Of a DNA stretch of 64,000 nucleotides, positions 1-11,005 are shown one piece after another. How positions within the stretch are numbered: the first letter of the stretch is position 1; the number at the start of each line of letters is the position of its first letter. Made by a program: the position numbers and the translations under genes. Source of the stretch: Diospyros lotus (taxonomy: Eukaryota; Streptophyta; Magnoliopsida; Ericales; Ebenaceae); the NCBI RefSeq assembly GCF_014633365.1, contig NC_068352.1, positions 32,025,310-32,089,309 on the forward strand, written 5' to 3'. The notes below the pieces were generated by a model. That model ran no database searches. It saw only the letters and a list, made by a program, of their open reading frames with translations, and had not been told where the DNA came from.

Positions 1-305
1 CTAAAAAATCCTAGCAAATATGAAAAATCGAATCAATTGAATAAATCCCTAAAAAATTGAAAAAACTGAACAAACCAAAAAAATAAAAAATTTGAAAGAA
101 AAAAAATTCTGAATTGAACAAATTGGAAAAAAATTGAAAAAATAAAAAAAACAAAAAATAAAAATAAAAATTGTGTTTGGTTCGGTTACTTCAATTTTTT
201 TCAATACATAAATCGAATCAAATTGAAATCATTGAAATTACCAAAATTAATATCTAAACAAAACCGGCTCTTAAATAAAACCAAACTGAATTGACAAAAC
301 AACGA
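1..305. repeat. AT-rich dispersed repeat, copy 1
   Basis: This AT-rich stretch is built of short variations on 'aaattgaa' and 'aatcgaatcaa', with a 'ttggttcggtta' motif near 175-190 and 'ttcaatacataaatcgaatc' near 200. A similar stretch in the same orientation occurs at about 32440-32800 inside an intron of the second TBL gene. It is noncoding and the element class was not recognised. The rest of the upstream region, 306-1020, is plain AT-rich DNA in which I see nothing else. Confidence 0.45.
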
Positions 306-1085
306 TCCTATTAAATTGTAGCATCGTACTGTCAAGACATGCCATAGCATTTGGTGAAATATAAATAATGATAAAAGGACGATCCTATTTAAGAGCTTGA
401 CCTAACATAATGATGCCGATTGAATTAAATTATTAAAAATTGACATATATTAAGAATAATTAATATTAAAACAAAAACAAATTTATATCAATGAACAATT
501 TAAATTACAAAAACACCGAGTGAAAGTTATTTATTAAGTTCAACAATGGTGACTTTTTGAATATAATATTATCTGATTTATCGATGTGGGTCGATTAACT
601 CTCATAGTGTTACAAACTTAAAATATAAAATTTAATTAAATGTTATAATCTTATATTTTAAGTAAATTTAAAATTAAAATTTGATTTTTAAAAAATAACA
701 TATTTTTATAAAATTTAATTATTTTTCAAATTATAAGTTAGTGTGCATAAAATATACTCATAAATTAAATCACAATTTTATATATAAAAATTGATATTTG
801 TGATATTAATTCTCAATTATCAAGCGGTTCAATATAACAGAGTACGATTGATATAATTGAATTTATAAAATTAAGATTAATGTTTTATTTTCCAAAATCC
901 AAACACAAAATATAAAAATAAAATTCACAAAAAGTAATAAAATTAAAAGTTTGTAAAATTCATTACAAATGAAAGTAAGATTTCAGAAAATTCCAAATTT
1001 TGCAAAATTTTATATCTCTTATTACGGCGCCAGCCGCCGGTCAGCTAAGCAACGTGCCGCTCCGACAAGAACACTAGAAATCTGC

Positions 1086-1091
1086 CACGTG
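1086..1091 (+). promoter_or_regulatory. G-box CACGTG upstream of the BBX22-like gene
   Basis: A perfect palindromic G-box lies about 245 bases before the BBX22-like start codon, within 'tgccacgtgccacg', in a short GC-richer island (1025-1100). G-boxes bind bZIP and bHLH factors such as HY5 and PIFs. In Arabidopsis BBX22 expression is light- and HY5-dependent, so the site fits, but binding here is inferred. Confidence 0.5.
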
Positions 1092-1296
1092 CCACGCTTA
1101 GCCTCAGAAAATATCAGTTTAGCAGCCTAGAAATTAATATGGGTTTATGGTAGCCCCCTCTCCTTGTTACCTACTTACTTCTCGTCTCCACTTGCTTCTT
1201 CCCCTTTCTTCGCTTCGCTTCGCTTCTTGCGTTACTGCTGCTTCCTGAAGTTATCTGTAGCTATCGGAGCTAGGGTTTTCATCTCACTCGCTTCCC

Positions 1297-1332
1297 ATGC
1301 CAGAGAGGGGGTTTTTGTCTGGGAACATATAA
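1297..1332 (+). other. Short upstream ORF in the BBX22-like leader
   Basis: An ATG at 1297 opens an 11-codon ORF (MPERGFLSGNI) that stops with TAA at 1330-1332, two bases before the main ATG at 1335. It is in a different frame from the main protein. If the transcript starts upstream of 1297, ribosomes would meet it first and could be limited in starting at the main ATG. Whether it is in the mature leader is not visible from DNA alone. Confidence 0.45.
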
Positions 1333-1334
1333 AG

Positions 1335-4300
1335 ATGAAGATTCAGTGCAACGTTTGCGAGGTAGCGGAGGCGAAGGTGCTGTGCTGTGCGGATGAGGCG
1401 GCGCTGTGCTGGGCGTGCGACGAGAAGGTTCACGCCGCCAACAAACTGGCCGGAAAGCACCAGAGGGTTCCTCTTTCTTCTTCGTCCTCGCCCATGCCTA
1501 AATGCGACATCTGCCAGGTATATTCGTCGTTGTTCCACGGCTCATCGTTTGATCTGGTAGGGTTAATTTTATAGGAATCCTTAGATGATTGGTGAATGGA
1601 TTTTGGTTTTTCTGGATTCTAAAGCCCATGAATTGCTTAACTTATTGTGAACACCGCCAGATGAAAAGTTTAGTTCCTTTCACTTTCTTTTATAATTCTG
1701 CCAGGTATCAACTCACTTGATTTAGAACTTATAAGTTGTAACCTGACTTCAAAGTCGTCAAGGCCAAAGTGCAGTAGCAGTATGTAAGGGTGCTGTGGTG
1801 CAGGCTAGGCTTCTGCACCCAGTTTAAATTCAAGGCTGGTATTGCAAGTGATATGGCCCAAATCGCTGGCAAACTGGCCACACGGTGGTAGTTTTTTTTT
1901 CACTTAGTTTCAATAGATTGGTGGTGAGGGTTTAGTTGATGGTATGCCAAGATATTCCTTATGGGCTATAGCTACGTGTTGGTGGGGATTTTGGTGTTCC
2001 CAATCTGTTTATTGATACAGGGGCGTTCAGAGATAGACAAATATGCCAACATTTGTAGCAAGTAGCGGCATGTCTTTTGATTCTTAGATGTCTCATTCTG
2101 GCTTTGATTTTCATTCTCTTGTTCAAACTAGCAAGTCTTCGTGGATATGGGTTTGGGTCTATGAAGCATGGACATGGACACATGGATATGAGACACAGGA
2201 CACGACATTTTCAAGGAAGTAGGACATGACACGCTCAAGATACATTAATTAATAAAATATCTTTTTATAACATTAAAGCAAAATAAATTAACGAAAGATT
2301 CAAAACTATACTCTATACTCACTAGTATGCATTTATTCACAATCCTGTTGATGTTTTAAGAGTTGGAGAAAAGAAGCGTGAAGGGTATGAAAACTGAATA
2401 GTTATGCAATCAAAACATGGAAAAATGAAAGAATCACGCAAGACCAAGTCGTAAAATTAAAGAGTAAAAAAGAAAACCCTTTCTTTTTTGTCTTTGAAGT
2501 GTCCTCATAGGGGAGACATGTGTCCAACGCATGTCCCCTCCCGTATCCCTTTAAAAAATTTTAAGAAAGTGTTAGATGCTCACGTGGGCTTGTCCAATAC
2601 GTGTCGGAGTGTCTGACAGATTAGCAACATTTGTACGGTCACCCCTAGGAAGTATTCGTGCTTTATGGGCTTGGGTTCATTAACAATTCACAAATACAAA
2701 AATGAAAAAAAAAAAAAAAAAAGCATTCAATCCTTTTCTCTCTCTTGCATATATAGTATTTTTTCCTTGGTGGATTTTCTCGCATTTAATAAAAGTCTAG
2801 AATTTTGGGTTATTAATTGGTGGATACTAGACAACTTGAAGCTTTTGTGAATGATATTCAAGAAAAAGAATATTCTAGAAAAATTCATAGAATTAGAGGA
2901 ACTCCTCTTGGAAGAAACAATCAAGGAATATTTGGAGACACATCTACAAAGCCTTCACATAGGAATCCACAAAGAAATGCTTCAATTAATCAAGAAATAC
3001 AATAAGTATTGTGTCCATGTGATTGTACTCTTGATAAATATAATCTATTTCATTATTCTAATAACTGGTTATTCTATTATGGGTAAAGAAAAACTTGCTA
3101 TTCTTAAATCTCGGGTTCAAGAATTCCTATGTAACTTAAGCGATACAATAAAAGCTTTCTCAAATTCTTTTATTAATTGATTGATAGAAACTCACTCTTT
3201 TGATTGAATTTAGTACTAGAACAGTGGAAAATCCAGTGTTTACAAGGATTACAGCACTTGCTAGAACGTGTATATGCTAAAACAACAAATCGGCCTATTC
3301 GAGAGGGCCTTCTCTCTCCCACAACTGTTGTCCAGAATTTTCCTCCCCTCTCTCTCTCCTTTCTCCTCCCCTTTTATACCTTCTCTTCATTCTGTTGCAG
3401 CCACGTGAATGAATATTCTTCGCCTAACCGACTTTGGACCCTTTTGCCCCCGAGTCAATTTCCTTGGCTGCCCCTGATTTCCCCCCCCCTCCCCTTATGC
3501 CTTTGATAGATATGAATAACGGGGGTCCTAACATTGATCTATGCATTGGATTCCATTCACCTCGTGGTTGGTAAGTAATGATTAGCTTTGTCTACAAAGA
3601 TTTTGGATTTTTTCATAATGGTCAAATTATATCGAGTCTTTGTTTCCACTTTCCAGTCATTCTAGACACAATTTTAAAATATTGGATTTTTAATTATTCA
3701 AATCATGTATCTCCATCACTTGTAGTGATTTATCATTCAATCAATGATTGACAATGATCCATTGGTATTAATCTAATCATAATTTTTGTTATTTTGTAGT
3801 TGTACCTAAGAAAAGGATTTCATATTGCACTTCCTCTTTCTATTTCTACATCTCCTGGGGATACATCCTATATTCTTCCAGAAAAAAATCCCCAATAAAT
3901 AGCAAAATCGTGGATAGGGAACTATACTAGATACCAACCCAATTTATGCAGAAATTTTTTACACCTGATATATATCATATCCTGGACATCCATTTCAAAC
4001 ACATGTTCCATTCTTGCACATCTAGGTTATGAAAATCTGTGAGAAGCTACTGGGCGTATTGTATGCACCAATATTTAGCTAGTAAGCCTGTGGATAGTGT
4101 GGTTCCCCTAGCTTTACTTCCTGATACTGTGTTTGAAGTTGATCAATTCCTTATGAGTAGCAATTGAAACAAGCTCTTGCTAATAGTAAAAGGGGACTTC
4201 GAATGTAGGGTTGTTCTTATTTTACTTGTGGGCTTTGAATTAGCCCCTCCCAATCGTATTCCTCCCAAGATGAAAGAAAAGATGGACAATCTGACTTTTC

Positions 4301-7219
4301 TGATCTGTTGCCCCAATAAAAAAATATTATTGTGATAGGCTTTGTTCTTGGGTAGAAATATAGTGAAATCACCTTTCCTATTCCTTCCCCAGAGCCTGCT
4401 ACTAAGAAAGATGTTCAATTCTTAACACTGTTTGTGTTTTTTTTTTTTTTTGGTGGGGGGGGGGGGGTGTTTTACAAATCATGCATTTCAATGCTATGGT
4501 AAGGCACAACTGTTTTGTATTACATTTACAGATCAGAAAAGGAGAAAAATGGCAGGAAAGTTATGAGAGTCATACTAAATTGCAAGTAAGAACAAGAGAA
4601 ATAATAAGCAGACATTATGAATATGTTTGTTGCTCTTTAGTTGAAGTGGCATTGCTGCTGTTTGAGGTATGGATGTGCACTAATCTAATCAATCAAGAAA
4701 TACACCTTCCTAATTTCTTTATCTCATTTTAGAAAAAGAAATTTGATCCTTACAGGGCGAGTAACCAACCAAGAGGGTAAGGCTGCATACGAGAATGACT
4801 CCCCTGGAAAGTGGAAAGCCTCATGCATGGGGAATTCCATTAATTAATTTGAGCAATTTGACCAAGCATCACAGACTTCTTTTTTCTGCCTAATAGAAAG
4901 TTAAATTTACAACGGAGAATGAATTTCCCTTTATTTGTTTTAAGAAATACTAATGAACTGCCTTCTATACAGGAAACGGTTGGCTATTTCTTCTGTCTTC
5001 AGGACCGAGCTTTACTCTGCCGGAAATGTGATGTTGCCATACATACAGCAAATACCCATGTCTCAGCTCATCAGAGATTTCTACTTACAGGAGTAAATGT
5101 AGGGCTCGAATCTGCTGAACCTGGTGCATCTAGTTCCTCGGGGAAGTCACTGTCTGGTGAGAAAATCTTAGAAACAGAATCTTATTCTCTTTCTAGAATT
5201 GGTACCCGTACCCCAATGCCGTTGGCTGGTCAACATGACAAAGTATTACCTGTCCAAGTTGGTGGACTTGGGAATGTTGCACCATCCAAATTCCAATTTT
5301 CTGGAGGATCTGCTACTATTCCGCCATGGCAGTTTGATGATTATCTTGGACTAACTGGGTTCAATGAGAACTATGGCTACATGGATAAAGGCTCATCCAA
5401 GGTATAGTTTTAGGTGTATACTATATTCATCTTGTTCATTTTTAGGTACTTCCTTAGCATCCAAAGAGTAATCATATTGGCTCCCGAAAGAATTTCTGAG
5501 GTAGATAGCATCTGCTCTTGGCACTTGCACACTGATGGTGGAGAATAGTAAATTATATACCATTTCATGGATATGTATGTAGTTGTACAAATAGGTAACC
5601 ATGTACACTTCAGAGAGATTAAGGGCTGACTTTGGAGATGAGAAACCTAGATACTGCTACAATTGCATGGAGGATATTTCAAATTGTCATGGGCTCGTAT
5701 TATTAATTTGTGGATTCTAAAATCTTGTGCTCATGAGGCAAATCTTTTGGCTGCCATGCTAACAGGGGGATTATAGTTGAATTGTCATTGCTTGTTTGTG
5801 GTCCTAATTCAGGCTGTCTTTGAGCCTTGTGATACCAAGTTGGACAGCTGTGTTTTGATCATACAATGATCTTTTGCAGTATACTTTGTTCTGGCCATTT
5901 AGCCAATTAGAGCTGACTGTGATTTGGATGCTCTTGTTTAGACCTTGCTACCAACTTTTGAATTGAGTGATTCTCTGATTGAAAAATAAATGACATGTTT
6001 TTCCTGAAGTGTTTTTTTTTTCTTCCCTTTTTAATCTTCTTTTCTTGAATTTGTTGAGTATTTGATATGGCTTTAGACATGTAGGCAGTGGGTTTGTAGC
6101 ATTTCTTTAGTACTGTTCTTATACTTATGAAATGGCATCTTTGCTAGAGTAACTTTTGGAATCAAGTTTTTATAAATTTAGCATATTTGGCTTTTTTAAT
6201 TCTTTTATGCATGGAGGTTTAGAATTCATGCAGCTGGCCCAGCTTGTGGGATTAGGGCATGTGATTGTCGTTGCGGTGGCTTATTTAATGATTTTTTCTG
6301 TGATTTCAAGCGAGCTCCTGTTGCCATCCTTGAGAAGCATCCAGTAGGCTTTTGGCATGGATTTATTTCATTTCTGAGGAAGTCTATTTCTCTTGCAATG
6401 CAGATACTTTATGGATTAGCTGGAGAATTAGCTAAAAACCTAAAAAGTAACAAGACAAAGAAGCCAGGGCCATCGTTTTGGTGCTTATGTTATCCCTTTT
6501 AGTGGTTATGCCAATTATATTTGTTTTAAATACTTCATCTGGTATTACAACATATACTTTTCTTTCTCGCATTTATCGGATTTTAGATTTCTTTCCACAA
6601 GCCATAAATGGCAAGTTGCTTGCACTATATTGTCAATGGAGCGATCAAAAGCACCCACAGTTCATTCTAAGGTCACCTACTTTGTTAAGTTGGACTCAGC
6701 CATCCTTGAAATTCGAGATGTTTGGGTAATTCTAATGCTTGCTTGATATTATAAGTAGTGAATATAATGTTTCTTGTTATTTCTTTAGGCTAACTTTAGG
6801 TTCTGTTCCGCTATAGTTTGAGAAATCAACTGCCCTCGAGTTTTAGATTTAAACTTTATGCTATGGGTTTCTATTGACTTCCAGGTATACAGCCATAGCA
6901 AAGGCACTGCCTAACACTCTTTCTCTGTAATTAATTTTACCAGGCTGATAGTGGTAAGCTCGGGGAGTCTGACTGCTCCCCTATTTTAAGAGCTGGAGAG
7001 GAAGAACTGGAAGACGGAGAGTACTTGGGTCAGGTGCCTGATGCATCCTGGCTAGTTCCACAGGTCCCTTCCCCTCCTACAACCTCGGGGCTTCACTGGC
7101 CAAATCGTAACCTTTCTGATGCTCCAGTCTTTGTGCCTGACATTTGCTACTCACCCTTGCAAAACCCTGGTCATTATCAGCCAGGTGGCAATAGTTCAAA
7201 ACGGCGAAGGGGATTCTAA
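1335..7219 (+). CDS. BBX22: B-box zinc finger protein, BBX22/LZF1/STH3-like
   Basis: Three exons, 1335-1517, 4973-5401 and 6944-7219, all joined in phase 0, give 295 residues, close to Arabidopsis BBX22. The first B-box has C5, C8, C17, D20, C25, C28, H33 and H42. The second starts at C57/C60 and continues with C69, D72, C77, C80, H85 and H94. Intron 1 cuts inside the second B-box, right after Gln61. The C-terminal part has family motifs: PPWQFDD, a GSSKADSG junction, [24 protein letters not shown] and the basic end SKRRRGF. BBX22 is a nuclear zinc-binding regulator that works with HY5 to promote photomorphogenesis and anthocyanin or chlorophyll accumulation, and is degraded through COP1. That role is taken from the family. 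The start is the first ATG in frame; upstream in-frame sequence has no ATG. Intron 1 is 3.4 kb because of a plastid DNA insertion; intron 2 (5402-6943) is AT-rich without recognised features. Confidence 0.93.
2702..3751 (+). pseudogene. cemA: cemA-like plastid gene remnant
   Basis: cemA encodes a chloroplast inner-envelope protein. Recognisable pieces run in order: [14 protein letters not shown] (near 2785-2825), a longer intact stretch at 2851-3170 including [27 protein letters not shown] and LSDTIKAFS, then after an LTR insertion [12 protein letters not shown] (3536-3571), VYKDFGF and the end [10 protein letters not shown] with a stop at 3749-3751. Frameshifts after the start and a stop after Gly-Trp in the third block break the frame. 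The 109-residue open frame at 2851-3180 is a leftover of this gene, not a nuclear gene. Confidence 0.85.
3182..3533 (+). mobile_element. Solo LTR (352 bp) inside the cemA remnant
   Basis: The block interrupting cemA between IKAFS and DLCIGFH starts TGATAG and ends CTAACA, the TG...CA ends of an LTR, and is flanked by a 5-bp direct repeat TTGAT (3177-3181 and 3534-3538). Removing the block and one TTGAT restores colinearity with plastid cemA. A 'cttttatacc' TATA-like site near 3370 suggests plus orientation. No internal retrotransposon genes remain, so it is a solo LTR or a very short non-autonomous element. Confidence 0.8.
3946..4425 (+). pseudogene. petA: petA (cytochrome f) plastid gene remnant, 5' part
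   Basis: petA encodes cytochrome f of the thylakoid b6f complex. The remnant has a candidate start at 3946, an internal deletion, then ATGRIV (near 4049-4066), LASKPVD (with the CxxCH haem motif destroyed by mutation and a stop), [24 protein letters not shown] (near 4222-4275), [17 protein letters not shown] (near 4366-4415), and is cut off there. Several stops and indels make it non-functional. Confidence 0.8.
4437..4467 (+). repeat. Poly-T/poly-G tract in BBX22 intron 1
   Basis: A run of about 15 T is followed by 'tggtgggg' and a run of about 14 G, just past the petA remnant. It is a simple repeat, and its length is prone to sequencing error. Confidence 0.8.
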
Positions 7220-8577
7220 TCCACTTCCCTGAAGCTCAGTCCAGATTACTAGTCAATGGTTGTAGCTGATCCTTAGTGCATAACATTTACTATTTTTTCA
7301 ACTCTCCCATAGATGAAGTAAATTGAGCTGATATATGTGGTTTTAGCAGTCTTTCTCATCTTTTGAGTGTTTCTTTCCACTCTTCTTGTGTAGGGCTGTA
7401 ACATTATTGCAGAATCCTTTCGGTTGTTTCTAAGGGACAGTGAGCTTGTGGCATACTGCAGAACAATGTGGGACCAACCACATATTACTGCAAAATACTT
7501 GAACAAGTTGATGAGGAATACATTCCTACATAAAAAAGACACAGAAAGTGATGCTGTGAGCTGGTTGCTTAGTGGGTTCTTAATACAAATATCCCTTGTT
7601 TAAGAAGTTTCTAATCATCCAGGATTGAGCGTGTTTGCTTGTTACCATGAAGTTCTTTTGTTGCTAATGGTCTTTCTAGAGTGGTCAAATGTCCTCGTGG
7701 AATTGGCACCACAGATCTTGTGTGGGAATTGGATTGTTTTCTGTTATGGTTATTATGGTTGAGACTTTTGAATTCCAGTTCGAATAACCCAAATCCAAAT
7801 ATGATAGAAGTACAGTTTTTATACTCTGATTCAAAGTCACTAAACTTTAAGATTTTTTTTTTTACTTTTCTTTTCTCTATTAATTGAACCCAATATCGAT
7901 CATTGTTCATGTAATGAACTTTTATATCTTTATTTTGGACGTAACCACAATATCAAACTATATTAAACTTGTGTAATCTCAAATATATTTTAATGAACTC
8001 ACATAAAACCTCTATTATATTATGAGATGAAGAGTGACAACTATTCATTTCTCTCGTTTATCAGTTTATGATGGGACAAGTCAAGCCTTCGTAACTTTTT
8101 GGATATGCTGGGGGGCTTAAAAACAACATATTTGATCGAGTAAATGAAAGTTGTACCCTTGAAGAAATCAACATATTCCAGTCAAGTCCCCGATTTCTCT
8201 GCCCTAATTTCCTTTGAGAATCTCTCACTGCTCAACAGTTTCTCTTCCCCGTCTCTTGCGTGCGGCTGCCTGCCAGCATTTTGGCTCGCATTTCTGGCGT
8301 GCTGCATGGCTCTCACGTGACGTGCTGTCGCGTCGCTGCTCCATTGCCCGAAATCACTCCTAGGTTTCTGTTCTTCTATTTCTTCCGTATCTCTTCACAA
8401 ATTATCAATTTCAAAAATTATAAACACGTAAAAATTAAAAATATTTCTAATTTTTAAAGTGTTTATGATTTTTAAAAAGTAATTAATAAATTAAAAATAT
8501 ATTATTAATTATGAAAATGCTAAAATTAAAAAAAAAATTATTTCTTGAATTGTGAGTTTATAGAGGTGGTGTGACTG

Positions 8578-8727
8578 TTCGGATTTTGGGTTAAAAATTA
8601 ACTGAATTTATAAAAAAAGTGAGAACGCTTCGTTCTCTAGGTTAAAAATTGACTATATTATAGAAATCTCCCTATTCTAATATTATTGAATCTTTTAAGT
8701 TTGAGAGTTTAAAAGCTATATTTAAAT
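8578..8727 (+). repeat. Direct repeat copy 1 (about 150 bp)
   Basis: It begins 'ttcggattttgggttaaaaa' and ends near 'agagtttaaaagctatattt'. It matches 8969-9118 throughout with scattered substitutions and small indels. The copies start about 390 bp apart. No inverted ends or coding content were seen. Confidence 0.7.
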
Positions 8728-8968
8728 TAGATTATTAAAGTTAAGTGCAAGTAAATCCTTGAAGGTAGCTTAGTTGGTCAGATATCACAAGAATATGGGT
8801 TTGATTTTGCTTAAGTGGGATTGTGCATTAACTGTATCTATCCGAAAGGTCAGGCTCCAATCTTCCATTCACAAGGAAACTATTTGTTCAATCAAGTTGG
8901 GAAGAAAGCGGATCGTGGGTTTATAAAGAAGGTGGAACACTTTGGGGTCTAGACCAAAAATTAACTAG

Positions 8969-9118
8969 CTTCGGATTCTGGGTCAAAAACTAACTGAGTG
9001 TATAGAAAAGATGTGGTACTTCAAGTTCTAGACCAAAAATTGATTGTGTCATATGAACCTCTCAACTCTAATATTATCGAATCTTTTAAGTTAGAGAGCT
9101 TAAAAGCTAGATTTGAAA
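8969..9118 (+). repeat. Direct repeat copy 2 (about 150 bp)
   Basis: It is the second copy of the 8578-8727 repeat: 'cttcggattctgggtcaaaa' through 'gagagcttaaaagctagatt'. The shared core includes 'ctaatattat.gaatctttt'. The element class is unknown. Confidence 0.7.
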
Positions 9119-9625
9119 GGTGTGCCAAACAGGCCCACATGTATATGCAGCTTCCACAAATGGGCGGGTATATACAGATATCTTGATCTGGTGGTCGAAG
9201 AAGAGGCCCAACCCAAGGAAAGCTTCAGTTTGCTTTCCGTTGGGGGGCTACAATTTTCCCGCCTGATATTTTAATGCTACTGGGTAAAGTGCATTCCTTC
9301 CTTCTCACGGTTCCATTCTTTCAAACTTCACAATGGATTAGGTATTGAAGCTCATGATTGGAACTGTTTCCTTTTGCCCTTCAAATTAAAGATTTAAGAA
9401 AGCAAAGAACTCTGTTATTCAAGAATCTGACATTAAAACTAAGACAACTTTTTATTTATTTATTGACTCATTCATATATTGGTCCGACATATGACAAAAC
9501 ATTGTTCATATATCATATGATAATGCTAACACGACTCTGTTAATTAACTTATTCGACAATAAGACTAACACGATTCTGTTATTAACTGACTCATATAGTT
9601 GTCTAGCAAATGAGACAAACGGTAT

Positions 9626-10885
9626 TCATTTATCATCATCATCATCTTCTGCTTCATGACCGCTACCAGAGCTGGTTCCTCCTTTGGCTTCCTTGCCAAT
9701 GTGCTTCCAGAGTTTCTTGTATGTCTTGATTGTTGATCCGAGGATAGAAACAGATTTGTTCCTGTCCTGTTCCTGAGCCCCCGCCATCTGTTCCATGTTC
9801 ATCACGTCCCTTATGGGCCTACTCAGCTCTCTGCTGGCAAACCCAGAATCACTTCCATCGTTACCTTGGCCAGCATTAAGTCCAGACCTCCTGCCACCAG
9901 TGTCACCAGTGTACACTTTAGCCACGATCAATTCGCTAATGCACCCCCCCATTCTTTCACCCAGGACGTTAACAACCTGTTTTGTTGAGACGTTCCATAT
10001 CCAAATGCTGCTCCCATTTTCTGAAGCAGTGGCCAAAAATTGACCCCCATTCATCATTGATAAGGCAATCACTGCTCCATCATGCTGCTTTCCCCATGGC
10101 GATGGGACTAACACCTGTTTTTGTCTTGCCGGGTTTCTCCTTCCTAACCTAAGTGTTCCACTGTACACGAAACCATCCGATCCTGCGGCATAAAACTCAG
10201 AATCGGATGGATCCATTTCCACCCCCCAAACTGTACATGGGAATGCTACTGTATACAGGGGGGTGTCATGCATGAGGCTCCAAAACTTACATGTGTAATC
10301 CAGGGAGCATGAGACCAAGGCGCAGTTTGAAGCTCGAATCCCTGAAGTGATGGAAGTCACAGTAGAGTCATGCCCCGCGAAGTAGCGCAACGGAAATTGG
10401 CTGCCACGTGAGGGATTTAGAACACGAGAAACTGCATAAACTGCAATTGTTCCATCATCACTGCCTGAGAACAGAAGAGTGCCATCATTGCTGACTGCAA
10501 GGCAAGATACATGTTTGGAGTGAGCAGGAAATGTTTGGACTAGGTGACCTGCAGGGAGTGACACGGCATGGATATGGCCTGAAATGCCACCAGCCAAAAT
10601 ATGTGCACCATCAAGAGTTACAGCAAGTGGACCAACAGGTTCAGTGAGAGGGATCTGGTTGGCAACAGTTGAAGACCACCAGTTATAGAGGTAAATGGAG
10701 CCTGCACCAGTGTCTGGGGAAACATGAGAGGCAGCAACCAGATCGGTTCCTGCAATCACAAGGCCTTTCCTAGGTGACCGGCAACCAGTGAAGTGTGCTA
10801 TGCTGACACCTAAATAAGCATCATAGGCAATTATAGTGCCGTCTGGAGAGCTAGCAAGGACAACTTCCTGCAAAGCCGATGCCAT
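9626..10885 (-). CDS. WD40 protein, ROOT INITIATION DEFECTIVE 3-like (IPI3/WDR18 family)
   Basis: A single exon encodes 419 residues with WD-type repeats. Clear units include HSKHVSCLAVSNDG followed by LFSGSDDGTIAVY, GHDSTVTSIT followed by SCSLDYTCKFW, and HDGAVIALSM followed by LATASENGSSIWIWNV. The protein ends with a basic helix-like part (STIKTYKKLWKHIGK) and an acidic tail EAEDDDDDK. It resembles RID3, the plant relative of yeast IPI3 and animal WDR18, which in other eukaryotes is part of the Rix1 complex for 60S ribosome maturation; RID3 affects shoot and root meristem formation. It diverges from Arabidopsis RID3, notably at the C-terminus, so it may be a paralog with its own role. The ATG at 10883-10885 is the only in-frame ATG at the 5' end; the frame extends to 11005 without another. 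A TATA-like 'tatatat' on the minus strand lies near 11051-11057. Confidence 0.85.
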   Translation of the reverse strand: MASALQEVVLASSPDGTIIAYDAYLGVSIAHFTGCRSPRKGLVIAGTDLVAASHVSPDTGAGSIYLYNWWSSTVANQIPLTEPVGPLAVTLDGAHILAGGISGHIHAVSLPAGHLVQTFPAHSKHVSCLAVSNDGTLLFSGSDDGTIAVYAVSRVLNPSRGSQFPLRYFAGHDSTVTSITSGIRASNCALVSCSLDYTCKFWSLMHDTPLYTVAFPCTVWGVEMDPSDSEFYAAGSDGFVYSGTLRLGRRNPARQKQVLVPSPWGKQHDGAVIALSMMNGGQFLATASENGSSIWIWNVSTKQVVNVLGERMGGCISELIVAKVYTGDTGGRRSGLNAGQGNDGSDSGFASRELSRPIRDVMNMEQMAGAQEQDRNKSVSILGSTIKTYKKLWKHIGKEAKGGTSSGSGHEAEDDDDDK

Positions 10886-11005
10886 TTTGAGGAAGGAGAA
10901 AGGGCATGTAACATTGAATGACCCAGAAAGGTATGAAATCTCAAATATATAGGCGTTGGAAACAACGTGTTTCTTCACCAGATTTGGTTTCTTTCCTGAG
11001 CTCAA

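Larger units (their letters stand above)
2660..4425 (+). mobile_element. Nuclear plastid DNA insertion (cemA-petA segment)
   Basis: Intron 1 of the BBX22-like gene contains a colinear but decayed piece of chloroplast DNA: cemA, then the cemA-petA spacer, then the 5' part of petA, in the same order and strand as in plastid genomes. Stop codons, frameshifts and small deletions show it is an old, non-functional nuclear copy (NUPT). A 352-bp solo LTR later inserted into its cemA part. The ends are approximate: the left edge is set where the sequence before the cemA start still looks plastid-like, and the right edge where petA similarity stops. Confidence 0.85.
7220..9625. other. Intergenic region between BBX22 and the WD40 gene
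   Basis: The first few hundred bases are probably the 3' UTR of the BBX22-like gene. From about 7900 the sequence is AT-rich without coding signal. Two 150-bp direct repeat copies lie at 8578-8727 and 8969-9118. Between them, near 8765, 'ggtagcttagttggtcaga' resembles a Pol III A-box, but no clear B-box follows, so I do not call a SINE. Confidence 0.6.

Noticed and set aside
1164..1334. In-frame open extension upstream of the BBX22-like ATG
   Set aside because: It has no ATG and no B-box family similarity; the protein clearly starts at MKIQCNVC.
2851..3180. 109-residue open frame in BBX22 intron 1 as a gene
   Set aside because: It is the best-kept part of the decayed plastid cemA copy.
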